NCBI GenBank assembly: GCA_019321725.1
Contig: CM033118.1
Location: 7,466,071 to 7,530,070 of the forward strand
Direction of reading: 5' to 3'
Origin: Paulownia fortunei
Lineage: Eukaryota > Streptophyta > Magnoliopsida > Lamiales > Paulowniaceae
DNA: 64,000 nt
The translations under genes were made by a program, and so were the position numbers. Of this stretch, positions 1 to 13,390 are shown piece after piece; within the stretch, counting starts at the first letter, position 1; each line of letters starts with the position of its first letter. The notes below the pieces were generated by a model. It was not told the origin of the DNA and did no database searches. It saw only the letters and a list, made by a program, of their open reading frames with translations.

Positions 1-516
1 TTAATAACTTTATTCCCGTTTTCGTAACAAGAGACAAACAAAAACATATGGACCCAAGAAAGAAAATAATGGAACTAGGCCAACGTAACTTTTTCGTGGA
101 GATTGCCTTTGCTTCCTCTCTTCCTCTAAATAATTCGTAAATCGTTGTTTTTTTTAAAGAGAATTAATAAATCAAATAATATTTTTATTTAGTATATTTT
201 AACATTTTTCTGCACTCTCTACTTTCATTTGTGTGCTGATTCTGTTGCTTGGCTGATGCCATCCCCACACGCAATAATCCTGCCTATATATGCATGGCTG
301 GAAATTTTGTGAGAGTTGATTATCCTTAGATTTTGCTTCTAATAATTTATATAAAAATAAGGAAATTTTCTTAACTCCTTTATTAATTATAATTAAATAT
401 TTAAAAAAATCGTATTTATTCACTATTGGAATAATTTATGCAACTACATTCCAGTTTTAGTCCTTGGATTGGAAAATACAGAGAGATTAAAATTTATCAT
501 ATATATGTTTGCACAG
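1..516. other. AT-rich sequence upstream of the first visible GH1 exon
   Basis: No coding exon of the downstream beta-glucosidase gene is recognisable here. The expected N-terminal exons (signal peptide, the AYQVEG-type segment and the exon ending in DQYHRYK) are absent. The stretch ends in a good 3' splice acceptor (AG at 515-516), so it is most simply read as the end of a longer intron whose upstream exons lie before the window. Confidence 0.5.
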
Positions 517-2624
<2,108 letters not shown>

Positions 2625-2722
2625 GCCCCAAACATCCTACTATTGTTTTTAGTGTTTCAGTTCACTAGTTGTCTGCATTGAGAGTCATCATCCATTAGGG
2701 AATCAATAAGCTTTAGCTGGAG

Positions 2723-2728
2723 AATAAA
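2723..2728 (+). terminator. Candidate polyadenylation signal of the GH1 gene
   Basis: An AATAAA hexamer about 100 bases after the stop codon, in the expected place for plant 3'-end formation. A weaker AATAAG-like sequence precedes it. Position and motif only. Confidence 0.45.
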
Positions 2729-2729
2729 T

Positions 2730-3743
2730 AAGCGATGCTTTTTCTCCTTTTGTACCTGGCTGATTCAATTTCGCTTCGTCTAGTTTTCGTTTCTTAAACA
2801 TATGAAAAGAGAACGATACGACCCCAAGAAATCAAGCTCTTCATCTTGAATCTGCAAAAGCTCAAGCAGAAGAGGTTTCAGGGGTTTGAGTTGCTCCGCA
2901 TCATACCTGCCCAAAATGTCGAACAAGACGCCAAAGTTATATGCTCTCGGATATAACAAAGGGAAAAATGAGACTTTCTGGGATACTTTTCTGTTACATA
3001 CTGCAACTGTTGCTTTGAAAGCTTTGGATTAATCATCTTCCGGCATTTTATTTTCCCTTCTCAAACTTGAAAATTGATGAACATGCAAATGCAGAGGAGC
3101 AATCTGACTCGCTATTTGAACTTCAGAAAATAAAAATTGACGTGGCCAAAATTTGTTCTCGTGAACTGGTTCATGTGTTTTGGGTTTAAATGAGTTATTA
3201 ATGGATAAATTAAACTCAAATAATTATAATGAGATTAAATATGAATATGACTTGTTTTAGAGTCATAATTAGCATAACTCTATTAATATACAACTCTTGA
3301 AAAAATAATCTTTTAATATATTTCTCTTTATTAAATATCTCATCCCCTTCATAGAGGGAGATTATAGGATAAATTATAAATTTATGGAATCGAATTCGTG
3401 AAACCCTGAATTTACAGTGTAAATCATTCGAAGAAGATGATTTTATTTGATGTCAATTTTTAGCAGTATCAAATTGACGCCGTCTATGGAAAAATTGTGT
3501 TTATGCGTGAGGAAAAATTGAAGGTATGACTTATAGCTATTACAATCACATGAAAATCATGAAATTTTGAAATCCGCAATCGCTTATACGAATTATGGTT
3601 CATATAATTGATTGAATTTAATGATTTTGCAGTTTGAGACCCACACTTTAAGAACTCATGAATTTCCGTTTAAATCATTTATTCTCTTCATTATTTTTGA
3701 ATTTAAAAATTGGGAATCATGAATTACATCTTCCCGCTGCAAT
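2730..3743. other. Intergenic sequence, no gene seen
   Basis: Tail of the GH1 transcription unit followed by AT-rich spacer. No coding segment, RNA gene or repeat structure could be supported. The missing 3' part (pol and 3' LTR) of the copia remnant to the right is not recognisable here. Confidence 0.4.
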
Positions 3744-4504
3744 TTATTTGGACAGATGAGAAATCCATGTCAAATTGTTGAAGTTGCCTCTTCCGATCCA
3801 CGACCTTGTCCTCGGCCTTGTCCTTGGCCACACCCTCTTATTTAAACTTTCTTCTTTCTCCTTCAAGTTAAGTTGCAATAGTTGCTTCGTGAACCCTTCT
3901 TTCTTCTTATATTTTTTCTTGTATGCTTGCAATGAGCCCATAAGTTGCTCAATGGTTATAGCTTCTAAATTTTTTGTTTCTTCTATGGTCACAACAATGT
4001 GTTCAACTTTTGAATCTAATGAGTGAAGTATTTTTTTCAACTAATTCTACTTCACTTTTACTTTCACTATTTCTTTTTAATTGATTAGCAACAACCAACA
4101 CTCTGAGAAAAATAATCAGAAATTGATTGGGACTCTTTCATAAGTAAAGATCCAAATTCACCTCTATGAGTTTGAAGATCCTTCTTGGTTCATCTCCCTT
4201 GTAGGAAGTATGAAGCTTCTTCATACTTCCTCGGCTATGATTGCATTTGACACATTCTCAAACCATCATCATCTAAAGCTTGATAGATGAGATAGAGAAC
4301 TTTTTGTCTCTCTTTTAGCATTACTCAGGATATCCTTTGAGCTTGGGATAAAGTAGCTTCATCTTCTTTTTCCACATAGCCTTTCTTTACAATCTCCCAC
4401 GCGTCTTGTGCTCCTAGTAGAGCCTTCATCTTGATACTCCAATTGTCATAGTTATTCTTGATGAGAAGAGGAACTTGGAATGAAAACATTCCACTATTTG
4501 CCAT
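3744..4504 (-). pseudogene. Ty1/copia gag remnant (UBN2-type), stop codons and frameshifts
   Basis: Reading leftward from an ATG at 4504, the protein starts MANSGMFSFQVPLL and continues with a DNWSIKMKALLG-type segment and a KKGYVE segment. This is the usual start of plant copia gag proteins (DUF4219/UBN2). Stop codons follow within the next 250 bases. The later part is open again at 4040-3744 and shows the typical LEAITIEQLMGSLQAY helix and a basic tail. There is no zinc knuckle, protease or polymerase after it, so the element has lost its entire pol. It is oriented with the LTR at 4558-4937 as its 5' LTR. Confidence 0.85.
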
Positions 4505-4525
4505 TTGTTTCTTTAAAAGGACCTT

Positions 4526-4537
4526 GACTCTAGTACC
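4526..4537 (-). promoter_or_regulatory. Primer binding site of the copia remnant
   Basis: On the - strand the sequence reads TGGTACTAGAGT, close to TGGTATCAGAGC, the initiator-tRNA-Met complement used by many plant retrotransposons. It lies about 20 bases inside the LTR and just before the gag ATG at 4504. Confidence 0.55.
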
Positions 4538-4557
4538 ATTTTGTAAAAGAGATACTT

Positions 4558-4937
4558 TGTTTATTGGAAGAGGGAGGCTATTTAGGCTTAAAAGATGAGA
4601 GAACTTCTGGTGAAAGAGAAGTTTTCTTATTATTGATTTTTCTCAAATTTTGGCTTACTTAAAATGGGAGAGAACCCCCTATTTATAAGACTCATGGGAA
4701 TACTCTTGATACAATAATTAATTAACATCTTCTACCTACTTCCACTTTCTACCTACTCCATTAATAACACATTATTCAAATTACAAGAGGACTCTAGAAC
4801 TCTGCTTATCAGACTAGTACAAGAATTCTTTAAAGTCTTTATTATTGGATCACAAATCAACTAGGCCCAAATGACTAATACCATAACTCAAAATATTATT
4901 GGTCCGATAGACCACACATCAAGTTTAACTTCCAACA
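4558..4937 (-). repeat. 5' LTR of the copia gag remnant
   Basis: On the + strand the segment runs from TGTTTATTGG to ACTTCCAACA, giving the TG...CA ends and short inverted repeats of an LTR. On the - strand it carries a TATAAATAG box (near 4676-4690). It sits immediately upstream of a PBS-like site and a gag ATG. No partner LTR was found to the left, so identification rests on ends, promoter and context. Confidence 0.65.
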
Positions 4938-5342
4938 CAATGTGGACGCATGTGGGTACTTTAATTGAGCTCAATTTTGCTACGTATGAAATTATATGTA
5001 ATTTTAAATTTAAATAAATATACGCTTATTCATCTTTGTCCAAAAAGATTCATGATTTGTTTAAGTAAGTTAGTTAATAATTATGTTTGAACCAAACCTT
5101 TTATTATATTGTTATGTATATATAATACTTTTTAACTACATAAATTTTGAAGTTTGAAATATTTACAAACTGAATTTTTCTTTTTTTGATTGAAAAAGTT
5201 GGGATAAAAACTTGTTTATCATATTAAGTTAGAGGACACTCCAATGCAGTGCTGAATTTTTTGGTGTACTAAAACATCTAAGTTACACAATTCACAGTTG
5301 GTGTGTTAAAAGGATATTTAATTATATTAGTGAGAAGCACGT
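4938..5342. other. AT-rich spacer between two retrotransposons
   Basis: No coding or repeat signal seen. The last bases (ACGT at 5339-5342) recur right after the gypsy element that follows and are probably part of its target duplication. Confidence 0.4.
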
Positions 5343-5799
5343 TGTCACGGACTTGTTCCCTCAACAAAGACTGTGCGGTCTTAGCTTTTTTAATTGCCTC
5401 TCGTGATAGCTAAGTCAGCCTCGTTGCTTAGAAAAAGTGTTGGAAGATGGCAAGGAAGGTCGAGAACAAAATAAGGCAAGAGAGCTTTGTAAGAGAAGCT
5501 TATATTCACTCAAACTCAACTTTTGCTTGGATGATTTACAAATGAAGTCCTATCCCTATTTATACTACTCCACCTCCTAAATGAACGGTGGTGATCTATT
5601 TGATTCTACGGTTGAGAGAGACTTTCTAGAGTTCTCCAAGAAATATGCCAAAAAGATTTCACTAGATATTTACAAGGGGACTTTCTAGAAGTTCTTAACA
5701 ATTGTCTAAAATGTCCCTAATGTTCTAGAAAATTGTGGGAGAGCCTCCAAGCCCAAAAATGCTACAATAAAATTGGTCTTGGCTTGGCGGTGCGTGACA
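5343..5799 (-). repeat. 3' LTR of the chromovirus element
   Basis: 457 bases, TGTCAC...GTGACA, matching 9438-9893 along its whole length with scattered substitutions. It contains a TATAAATAG box on the - strand (5556-5564). Confidence 0.93.
5556..5564 (-). promoter_or_regulatory. LTR TATA box (3' LTR copy)
   Basis: TATAAATAG on the - strand, conserved at the same place in the other LTR (9651-9659). Its orientation agrees with transcription of gag-pol on the - strand. Confidence 0.6.
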
Positions 5800-5812
5800 T
5801 CCTCTCCCACCT
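5800..5812 (-). promoter_or_regulatory. Polypurine tract of the chromovirus element
   Basis: On the - strand AGGTGGGAGAGGA directly abuts the TGTCAC start of the 3' LTR, as required for plus-strand priming. Confidence 0.75.
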
Positions 5813-5814
5813 AA

Positions 5815-6788
5815 TTTGACGATGCCTTCATGACCTCGTACTCTCGAAGTTGATCTTGGAACTGCCATAAGTCTTCTTTAGGTTCCTATGTTGCTTCAAA
5901 CTCCAGTAATCCCTTCCACTTGATACAGTATTGAGAGCAAGGTCATACGCCACGTCATCGTACGGTCTTCCTAGTGAGCACCTCTTCAATCTCCTTGTCG
6001 TAAAACTTGGTTACTACGGGAGGTGCCCGATATGATTGTCCTCGACTAGAGTTTTCCTCATCCTCATGGTATGGCTTTAACATACTTACGTGGAAGACAT
6101 GGTGCATTTTCAAGGAGCTAGGTAGGTCAATACGATAAGATACCTTTCCTACCTTGGCCACAACTAGAAATGGCCCCTTGTATCTTCTTACCAAATCCTT
6201 GTGCATACCTCGCAATGCCTTAAATTGTTATCGTAAGAGTTTGACAAGGACTTGGTTGATCGTATTAAACTCTTGTGGGCGTCTCCTTTCATCGGCCTAT
6301 TTTTTCATCCGTCGATGAGCTTTCTTTAGACATAAACTAGCTTAAGTCGGTTTGCTCCTCCCACGACTTAGTCATTTTGATTGCCCCTGGGCTCCTCCAA
6401 CCACCTTCATATGTTGCTAGGGTGTGAGGAGTTAATGGTTATTACCCCGTCACCAACTCGAACGGACTTTGTCCGTGGCCTCGCTCCGCTGCAAGTTGTG
6501 CAAAAATTGGGCTACATCAAGAAGTATGGCCCAATCCTTCTTATTAGCACTCACAAAGTGCCTCAAATAACACTCTAGTAGAGCGTTCACCCGTTCTTTC
6601 TGTCCATCGGTCTGGGGTATCCCTTCTATTGCAAAGTCTGAGGTATCCGTGTGGAGTTCAAAGGGCTTGTCAAAATCCGGCAAGGCTAGTACTGGCTCGC
6701 TACTTACTGCTGCCTTCAAGTCATCAAAGGGATGTTGGCATTTCTCAGACCATTCCCAAGCTCTCTCTTTCTTGAGTAGGTTCGTCAA
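5815..6788 (-). pseudogene. RNase H stub fused to distal integrase plus chromodomain (gypsy pol 3' part)
   Basis: The open frame 6788-6450 begins with the RT/RNase H connection (WEWSEKCQHPFDDLK, PVLALPDFDKPFELHTDTSD, FAI). It then jumps without a frame change, at about 6615-6630, into the integrase core (PQTDGQKERVNALLECYLRH, DWAILLDVAQF). The rest of RNase H, the integrase zinc finger and the first catalytic Asp region are therefore absent. Further left, after a frameshift, 6215-5955 encodes the GPR/F-type distal integrase (YKGPFLVVAKVGKVSYRIDL, HHVFHVSMLKPYHED). Beyond another frameshift there is a stop-damaged chromodomain (YCIKWKGL, DLWQFQD). No functional integrase can be made from this. 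Confidence 0.88.
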
Positions 6789-6789
6789 T

Positions 6790-8180
6790 GGTGCTGCCCG
6801 TATCGAGTATCCCTAAATAAATCTGCGGTAATAATTGGCAAGTCCAAGAAAAAATCTTAATTCGATTACCTTAGTTGGAGCTTCCCACTCCACAATGGCC
6901 TGTATCTTTGCTCCGTCCATCTAGAGTTGCCTATGTCCGATGATGTGTCCCAAGAAAGGAACCTCCTCCTTGGCGAACGAGCACTTTTTTTTCTTCACAT
7001 ACAACTCATTTTTCTTTAATACCTAAAATATGGTACGAAGGTGATTGGTGTGTTCCTTTAAGGAATTACTGTAGATCACTATATCACTCAGGTAGACCAC
7101 CATGAATCATTCCAGGTACGGCTGGAAGATCTTGTTCATTAGCGTGCAAAATATGGCTGGAGCATTAGTCAATCTAAAAGGCATGACTGACCACTCAAAA
7201 GACTCGTATCAGGTGATACATGACGTCTTTAGCTCGTCCCCCTTAGCAATTCAAACTTGGTAGTAGCCTTTTTACAAGTACATTTTGGTATAAATCTTGG
7301 CTCTCCCAAGTCTGTCAAATAGGTCAGCTATCAAAGGTATGAGATATCCATTTTTTATAATTATCTTATTTAATGCCTGATAGTCCACGCACATCCTCAG
7401 TGACCCATCTGGAACAGCACTGGGATGCCGTATGGATCCTTCAAAGGTCGGATCCATCCTATGTCTAACAACTCAGTTAGTTGTCTTTGAAGCTCCTCTA
7501 ATTCAGGTAGGGCAATACAGTAAGGTGCCATGGCGGGTGGCTTGGTACCTGGCTCCAACTCGATCTTATGATCCACCTCTCGTCTAGGTGGGAGTTTCTT
7601 TAGTAGCTTATCTGGCATTACGTCCTTATTTTTCTCCAAGATATTTTGGATGATAGGTGGCAAGTTCTCCTCATTAGTGGCGGTTGGAACTTCCTCTTTC
7701 AAGGTTGCTAAATATGTCAGCTCGCCCTGTTTTACCCTCTTGGTAATTTGCATCATCGACAGGTGCCTCGATTCAACCCTATTTTCTTACAAATGTCCCT
7801 CGGTTGGGTCTATGGTGGGTATCATGCAAGGTGCTCCCTTTTCAAGTATGTACACAGAGCTAAAAGAAGGCATGTGAATAGCTATTACCTTTCTTAAGAA
7901 GTCCATGTCGAATACGACCTTGAAGTCATCCATGGGTGCCACTAAGAAGTCCACTTGGCCCTTCCGAGTGCCTAAGCGTAGCTCCACATTTCTCACTACA
8001 CCATTAAGGGGTTGGGCTTTGGTGTTAACCACCTTGAGACAACCCTAGCCCCTGCTCCATTGTAGGCCTAACCTATTAGCCTCTTCCTCGATTATGAAGT
8101 TGTGGGTAGCTCCCGTATCCACTAACGCCCTGGTAGGCTTCCCACTTACGTATGCCTCTTGCTTAATGTCACTGGTATCG
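6790..8180 (-). pseudogene. Aspartic protease and reverse transcriptase of the chromovirus (gypsy pol 5' part)
   Basis: Reading leftward: the protease motif LVDTGATHNFI (near 8140-8105) with its DTG intact, then the protease tail (8032-7787). RT follows, with [35 protein letters not shown], a frameshift near 7430, [15 protein letters not shown] and [18 protein letters not shown]. The catalytic box, normally YLDD, reads YLSD (7083-7094), so one of the two metal-binding aspartates is Ser. Together with several frameshifts this means the enzyme is dead. Confidence 0.88.
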
Positions 8181-8229
8181 GCTTGGCATTGAGGGTATTA
8201 AGAAGTCAGATGGATCCTATATTGTTCGT

Positions 8230-9402
8230 CCCTTCATCCATGATTGCTACCGCCTCATTCCTCTCGACCATGGCAGATAAGGATCCGAGCTTGAGATAAT
8301 TGCTCATGGCATATGGCCCTTTACACATGAAGCATCCCCCTTTTGGTATGAAGGCATGTTTCTTTTCCTCGTACTCCTTTCGGGATGGATTTCTATTTCT
8401 TCTCTTGGGCAGGTATGTCTTTCGCTGGTCCCGATTGTCCCGCTTTTCTCCCCCATCTTTGGTCGGGTTCCATTTCTCTTTCTTCTTTGAAGCATTCGTA
8501 TGGGGTTAGTATTCTATGAGAGATTCTGCGATGGTGATGGCCTCATCTACCGACTTGAAGTCTTGCCATTGCAACTCCTGTTTGACCCACTATTGAAGAC
8601 CATCCATAAAGTGGAAAAGAAGGTCATCCTTCGATAAGTTAGGAATTTGAAGCATGATTGTGGTAAAGTCTTTAATGTACTCCCTTATGGTGTTTCATTG
8701 TTTCAATTCTTGAAGCTTCTTGCGAGCCTCATAGACGATATTTTCTGGGTAGAAATGTCACTTAAGCTCCTTCTTGAAGTCTTTCCAAGTATCGACCCAA
8801 CATGAACCTTGTTCTATGTCGGCGTGCTTCTTGCGTCACTATAGAATAGCAGTATCGGTGAGATAGAGAGTGACGCTTCATACCCTCGATGCTTCGTTGG
8901 TTAAGTTAAGTCCCTCAAAGTAGCATTCCATTTGCCACAATAAGTTTTCAACTTCCTTGGCATCCCTTCAGCCATCAAACCCATTAGGTTTGTGATAGTC
9001 CACTCTTAGACTAACCACATTGGTGCTAGCTCCCCTGATAGTAGCAGTCGTCTTACACACTGCTAAGTCCTCCTGTAATGTCTCGATGCAAACCTACATA
9101 GCTTGTAAAGCGTCTATCACCTTTGCCTCTAGTCACGTTAAGCAATCATCGCGTAGGGTGTCGGCGTCGAGGCATGCTTGGAAATTCTCTTTCAGGGAGT
9201 CTAATTATTTGAGAACGTGGCCCTCCAGCATCTCGACATTGTGCTCCACTATCTTGAGGTGCTCCCCCATATCCTCCATGATGCGTTCCCAAGAGCTGCC
9301 CTCACGGCTCCTACTTTTATCACGTTTTTTCTTGGATGGGGTTTGGATGGGTTCTCTCCCATGGTCCTCGGTCACACCTAACTTGTTCTCATTGCCGGCC
9401 AT
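8230..9402 (-). pseudogene. Gag of the chromovirus element
   Basis: The probable start is the Met at 9402 (MAGNENKLGV), just after the PBS. A coiled-coil-like segment follows. The capsid part is broken by frameshifts, and a basic stretch (8495-8304) leads into a zinc-knuckle remnant. That knuckle keeps CFMCKGPY but has lost the His and last Cys of the CX2CX4HX4C pattern (Tyr in both places), so nucleic-acid binding by it is doubtful. Confidence 0.75.
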
Positions 9403-9423
9403 CACAGCACGTAGCCCAACTGG

Positions 9424-9435
9424 GCTCTGATACCA
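9424..9435 (-). promoter_or_regulatory. Primer binding site of the chromovirus element
   Basis: The - strand reads TGGTATCAGAGC, an exact match to the common initiator-tRNA-Met primer site, two bases inside the 5' LTR. It fixes the orientation of the element. Confidence 0.9.
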
Positions 9436-9437
9436 CC

Positions 9438-9893
9438 TGTCACAGACTTGTTCCCTCAATAAAGACCATGTGGCCTTAGCTTCTTCAACCGCCCCTCGCG
9501 GTAGCTAAGTCAGCCTCGTTGCTTAGAAAAAATGTTGGAAGATGGCTGGGAAGGTAGAGAACAAAAGAAGGTAAGAGAGCTTTGTAAGAGAAGCTTATAT
9601 TCATTCAAATTCAACTCTTGCTTGGATGGTTTACAAATGAAGTCTTACCCCTATTTATACTACTCCACCTCCTAAATGAACGGTGGTGATCTATTTGATC
9701 CTACAGTTGGGAGAGACTCTCTAGATTTCTCCAAGGAATATGCCAAAATGATTTCACTAGATATTTACAAGGGACTTTCTAGAAGTTCCTAACAATTGTC
9801 CAAAATATACCTAATGTTCTAAAAATTTACGGGAGAGCCTCCAAGCCTAAAAATGCTGCAATAAAACTAGTCTTGGCTTGGAGGTGGGTGACA
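9438..9893 (-). repeat. 5' LTR of the chromovirus element
   Basis: 456 bases, TGTCAC...GTGACA, direct repeat of 5343-5799. It is the upstream (promoter) LTR for the - strand element; the TATAAATAG box is at 9651-9659. Confidence 0.93.
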
Positions 9894-10799
9894 ACGTACA
9901 CGTAATTCATATAATTTAGTTAAATAATTATAATAGTAAATCACTAAAATATTAGAAGGTATTTTTATAAATAAAGAAATATTAATTAATACTGAATTTA
10001 TTAAAAGAAAAATATTCCAACGTACTTCTAAATATTTTATTTTGAGTATAGAATGATATGAATGATTAAACAAAAATATTTTAAGAACAAAATTCAATGA
10101 TAATTTAAAAATTAATAGTTATAAAACTATATAAGTTCTTACATAAATTTATGATCACTTTAATCATCATTTTGTTTAATTTTGATGGCCGAAGAAGTCT
10201 TTTTCTTATTTGACGTTATGAATTTTCTTTGCATTAGTTGCATTACACATGATCAAATCAGAATTTCACATGCTAAAAATTGATAAATACCTTTTTTTTA
10301 TTATTTGTAACAATATTCAATTTGTTTAATTAATGCAATATTCATAGTTAATTAACAGAAAATGCTAAAAAATAAATACAAGTGTCACATCCAATCAAAC
10401 ACTTTCAAGTAAACTAAATTATTTTTTTTATCAAAATCAAATATATCTTGATATTATATATAATTACTAATTAATCCAAAAAATATATGAGCGTTAATCT
10501 TATCCATCGACTTACTTACTCTTCTTGCTCACTTCATTTTCTTTCTTTTATTCCTTTCAATAAAGAAATATAACTAAAAATAAAAATTGCAAATATATAA
10601 TATCTATAAAAAGTTACCTTTTCATTTTCTTCATTCCATTAACGACCAGATAGATATTTTTATCATAGAAATTGAAATTAGGACTATTTGAATCCTTCTC
10701 TCCTAAGATTTAAATTACCAAATAGTTTAAGGAATATCCGAGTAATGTAAAATAGATACGTATTAAATAAAGTTATTCTAATTCTTTTATAGTGACTTA
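9894..10799. other. AT-rich intergenic sequence
   Basis: No gene, RNA or repeat structure seen. It separates the chromovirus from the triplicated unit to the right. Confidence 0.4.
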
Positions 10800-12114
10800 T
10801 ATATATTTTTAGATTCTATCCAATTTTAATTCTTGTTTCAATGATTGATATTAGATTTTTGTTTTGTTAAGTTAAATTATTTTGTTATTTAAGTTTTGTC
10901 ATAAATATCATATTGATGTCTGGATTTTATAATTTTTAAAGTGTAATTTTTAATGGGGTCTGACTTTTGCCGTAAACGTTAAATACATAGTAAATAAAAT
11001 CCTTTTAAAAAAATCTTTTTTTTTTTACAAAAAACATGTATACCTATTTTAATTCTATTTACTTTTAATTATCTTTTATTTTTTATTTTAGTTTTATTTA
11101 ATTATATTAAATTATATTTGTTATTATCACTGATATAAGGTTATCTAACAATATACCTCCATATAAGTAAGAAATAAAAAGACTATAATGGTTTGTGATT
11201 GAAATAATAATACAATTTTGAAACTAAAATTTATGAGGTGCAATATAAAATATGATTTGCGAAAGTCATAATAAATTCTTATTTAGAATTTAAATCTATT
11301 TTCTTTTTAAGTTTTCTAGACTTTTCACAACACAACAAAAATAAAGCAAATATTTCTCTTGTTCTATCTACTTTTTTTTTTCTTAAACCATAACATCTTA
11401 AAATTAAATTCAAAATCTTTCTTAAGGTTTTATTAACAATCACGTGAATATTACACCATAACACTTGAACTTAAGCTAATTTGAATCCACATCTCTTGAA
11501 ATTTGCAATTTTGCTAAAATATCTTTAAAGTCCTGTTATGTCAAAAATTCTAAAAACATTGTATTTGCAAACAAAAAATAAATAAAAAATAAACTAACAT
11601 GTATGAAAATAATCCCATCATTTTCTTTAAAAGTCATGTTTTAAATAAAAATATGAAAAAAAAAGTAATAAGCAATTTGAAACTTTCTTCGATTGGATAT
11701 CAAATACTTAATTTAGTAAACAATAAAGCCATATATAGTTTTAAAAAAGAAATAGGATACTAAAAAATTTTAATTTCGAGGCAACAATCAACAATCACAA
11801 GTAATAATGATTAACTTTTCTATTTAAGAATAATTTTGCAAAACTTAAAGTTTTTACGATGAGTACTTTAAAATAAAAAATAACTTAAATAAATTCAATA
11901 TTTTTCAATAGTTAAAGATAATAAACTAATCTAGATATGAGAAACAATGAATACTAACAAAAAAAAAAAAGGTTTTCAAAATGCATATTTCTAAAAGACC
12001 AAAATTAAAGTTCAAGTATATTTACTAAAGAAAAGAGTATAAATTAACTTTTATATGTTTGAAATATATATAATTTTAGATCAAAACTTAAATCATAAGG
12101 TTTACTAAGATACA

Positions 12115-12137
12115 ATATATATATATATATATATATT
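12115..12137. repeat. (AT)n microsatellite
   Basis: An uninterrupted run of about 11 AT dinucleotides inside copy 1 of the triplicated unit. Confidence 0.8.
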
Positions 12138-13159
12138 ATTATTTATCTATGAAAAATACATTAGAAAGTAACTCCTTCTCATTTTTTTTCCTAAAACTGT
12201 ATGATGTATTATACTATTAAAGATGGCATTTGGAATTGAACTTGAGTATTCCATTTTATTTTGAAAGTTACACAATTGTAAATTTGTGAACTATGTACAG
12301 ACATAAAAATCATAATTATTCTTTATATATGAAATTAATCTATACTTGTTATGTTTGACTTCATTCATTTCTTTTCATTATTAAATTATTTTATTGTAAA
12401 TTATAACTACCAATTAGTTTTTTAAAAGTTATGTTTTTTTTTTCAAAATTAAATGGATATGGTACTTTTATCTTGAAATAAATTTCTATAAGAATTTTTT
12501 ATCAAATAAGGGGGGGTGTGGTTGCCAAAAATTCAAATCTCAAGATACAAATAATCCCTTATACTTACTATGCATGATTTAACTTAGTAAACTTTAAGGC
12601 TGATTTGTTACATGAGTCTTATTGTAAATATCATATTGGTACCAAAATTAATATATAGTTAAGAAATGCTTGACTTTTGCCATAAATATCAAATTGTTAC
12701 ATATTAAAAGAAGTTTTATTTTAGTTTTTCTTCTTACAGTAGCATATATACACTTTTATACTTTAGATTGTTACATAGTGACCTTCTCTTATTCTATCTA
12801 CCCTTTTTCTCTTTTTAAATTTCAATATTTGAAATTTAAATTTAAAATCTCTTTTAAGATTTTATTAACAATCTTGTAAAGATAACTATCATAACACTTG
12901 AACTTAAGACTATTTGAATATACCTTTCTTGAGGTTTGTAATTTTAGTAAAATATCTCTCTAGCCATATTATGCCAAAAAAATCAAAAACAAAACTGTAT
13001 TTAAAAATAAAAAAACTAGGCTAACATATATGATAATAATCTTTCATTTTAATTAAAATCCATATTTAAAAAATATAAAAAAATGCCATAAGCCAAAATT
13101 TAAAATTTGAAATCTCTTTAACTGAATTCCAAATACTTTAATTTAACAAATAATAAAAT

Positions 13160-13390
13160 TATATATAGTTTTGAAAAAATATTAGGAGACAAAAATTTTA
13201 ATTTTGAGGCAATAATTAATAATTTTAAATATTAAAACTCTCTATGATATATACCAAATATCTTTATTTAATAAATAATAAAACTATATTTATTTTAAAA
13301 AAAATAGGAGACCCAAATTTTAATTTTGAGGCAATCATAAAAAATTATAAATAATATTGATTAACTTTTATTTTTTAGAATAACTTTGCA
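13160..13390. repeat. Internal duplication of about 130-140 bp within copy 2
   Basis: The string TTTTAATTTTGAGGCAAT with its flanks occurs at about 13195 and again at about 13318. It occurs once in copy 1 (about 11770). The distance between matching landmarks of copies 1 and 2 rises accordingly from about 1,430 to about 1,570-1,600 past this point. Confidence 0.7.

Larger units (their letters stand above)
5343..9893 (-). mobile_element. Ty3/gypsy chromovirus-type LTR retrotransposon, internally deleted
   Basis: The element is bounded by two direct LTRs (5343-5799 and 9438-9893) that start TGTCAC and end GTGACA. The flanks share ACGT (5339-5342 and 9894-9897), consistent with a short target duplication. 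Reading on the - strand from the right: 5' LTR, tRNA-Met PBS, gag, protease, reverse transcriptase, a truncated RNase H joined to the distal integrase, a chromodomain, polypurine tract, 3' LTR. The chromodomain after integrase places it among plant chromoviruses. At about 4.55 kb it is shorter than usual because of an internal deletion. The LTRs differ by many substitutions and the coding parts carry stops, so it is old and inactive. Confidence 0.93.

Noticed and set aside
3775..4026. + strand open frame of 83 codons
   Set aside because: Antisense shadow of the copia gag on the - strand.
9020..9430. + strand open frame of 136 codons within the chromovirus gag
   Set aside because: The element's orientation is fixed by PBS, PPT, RT and protease on the - strand. 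This is an antisense shadow of gag.
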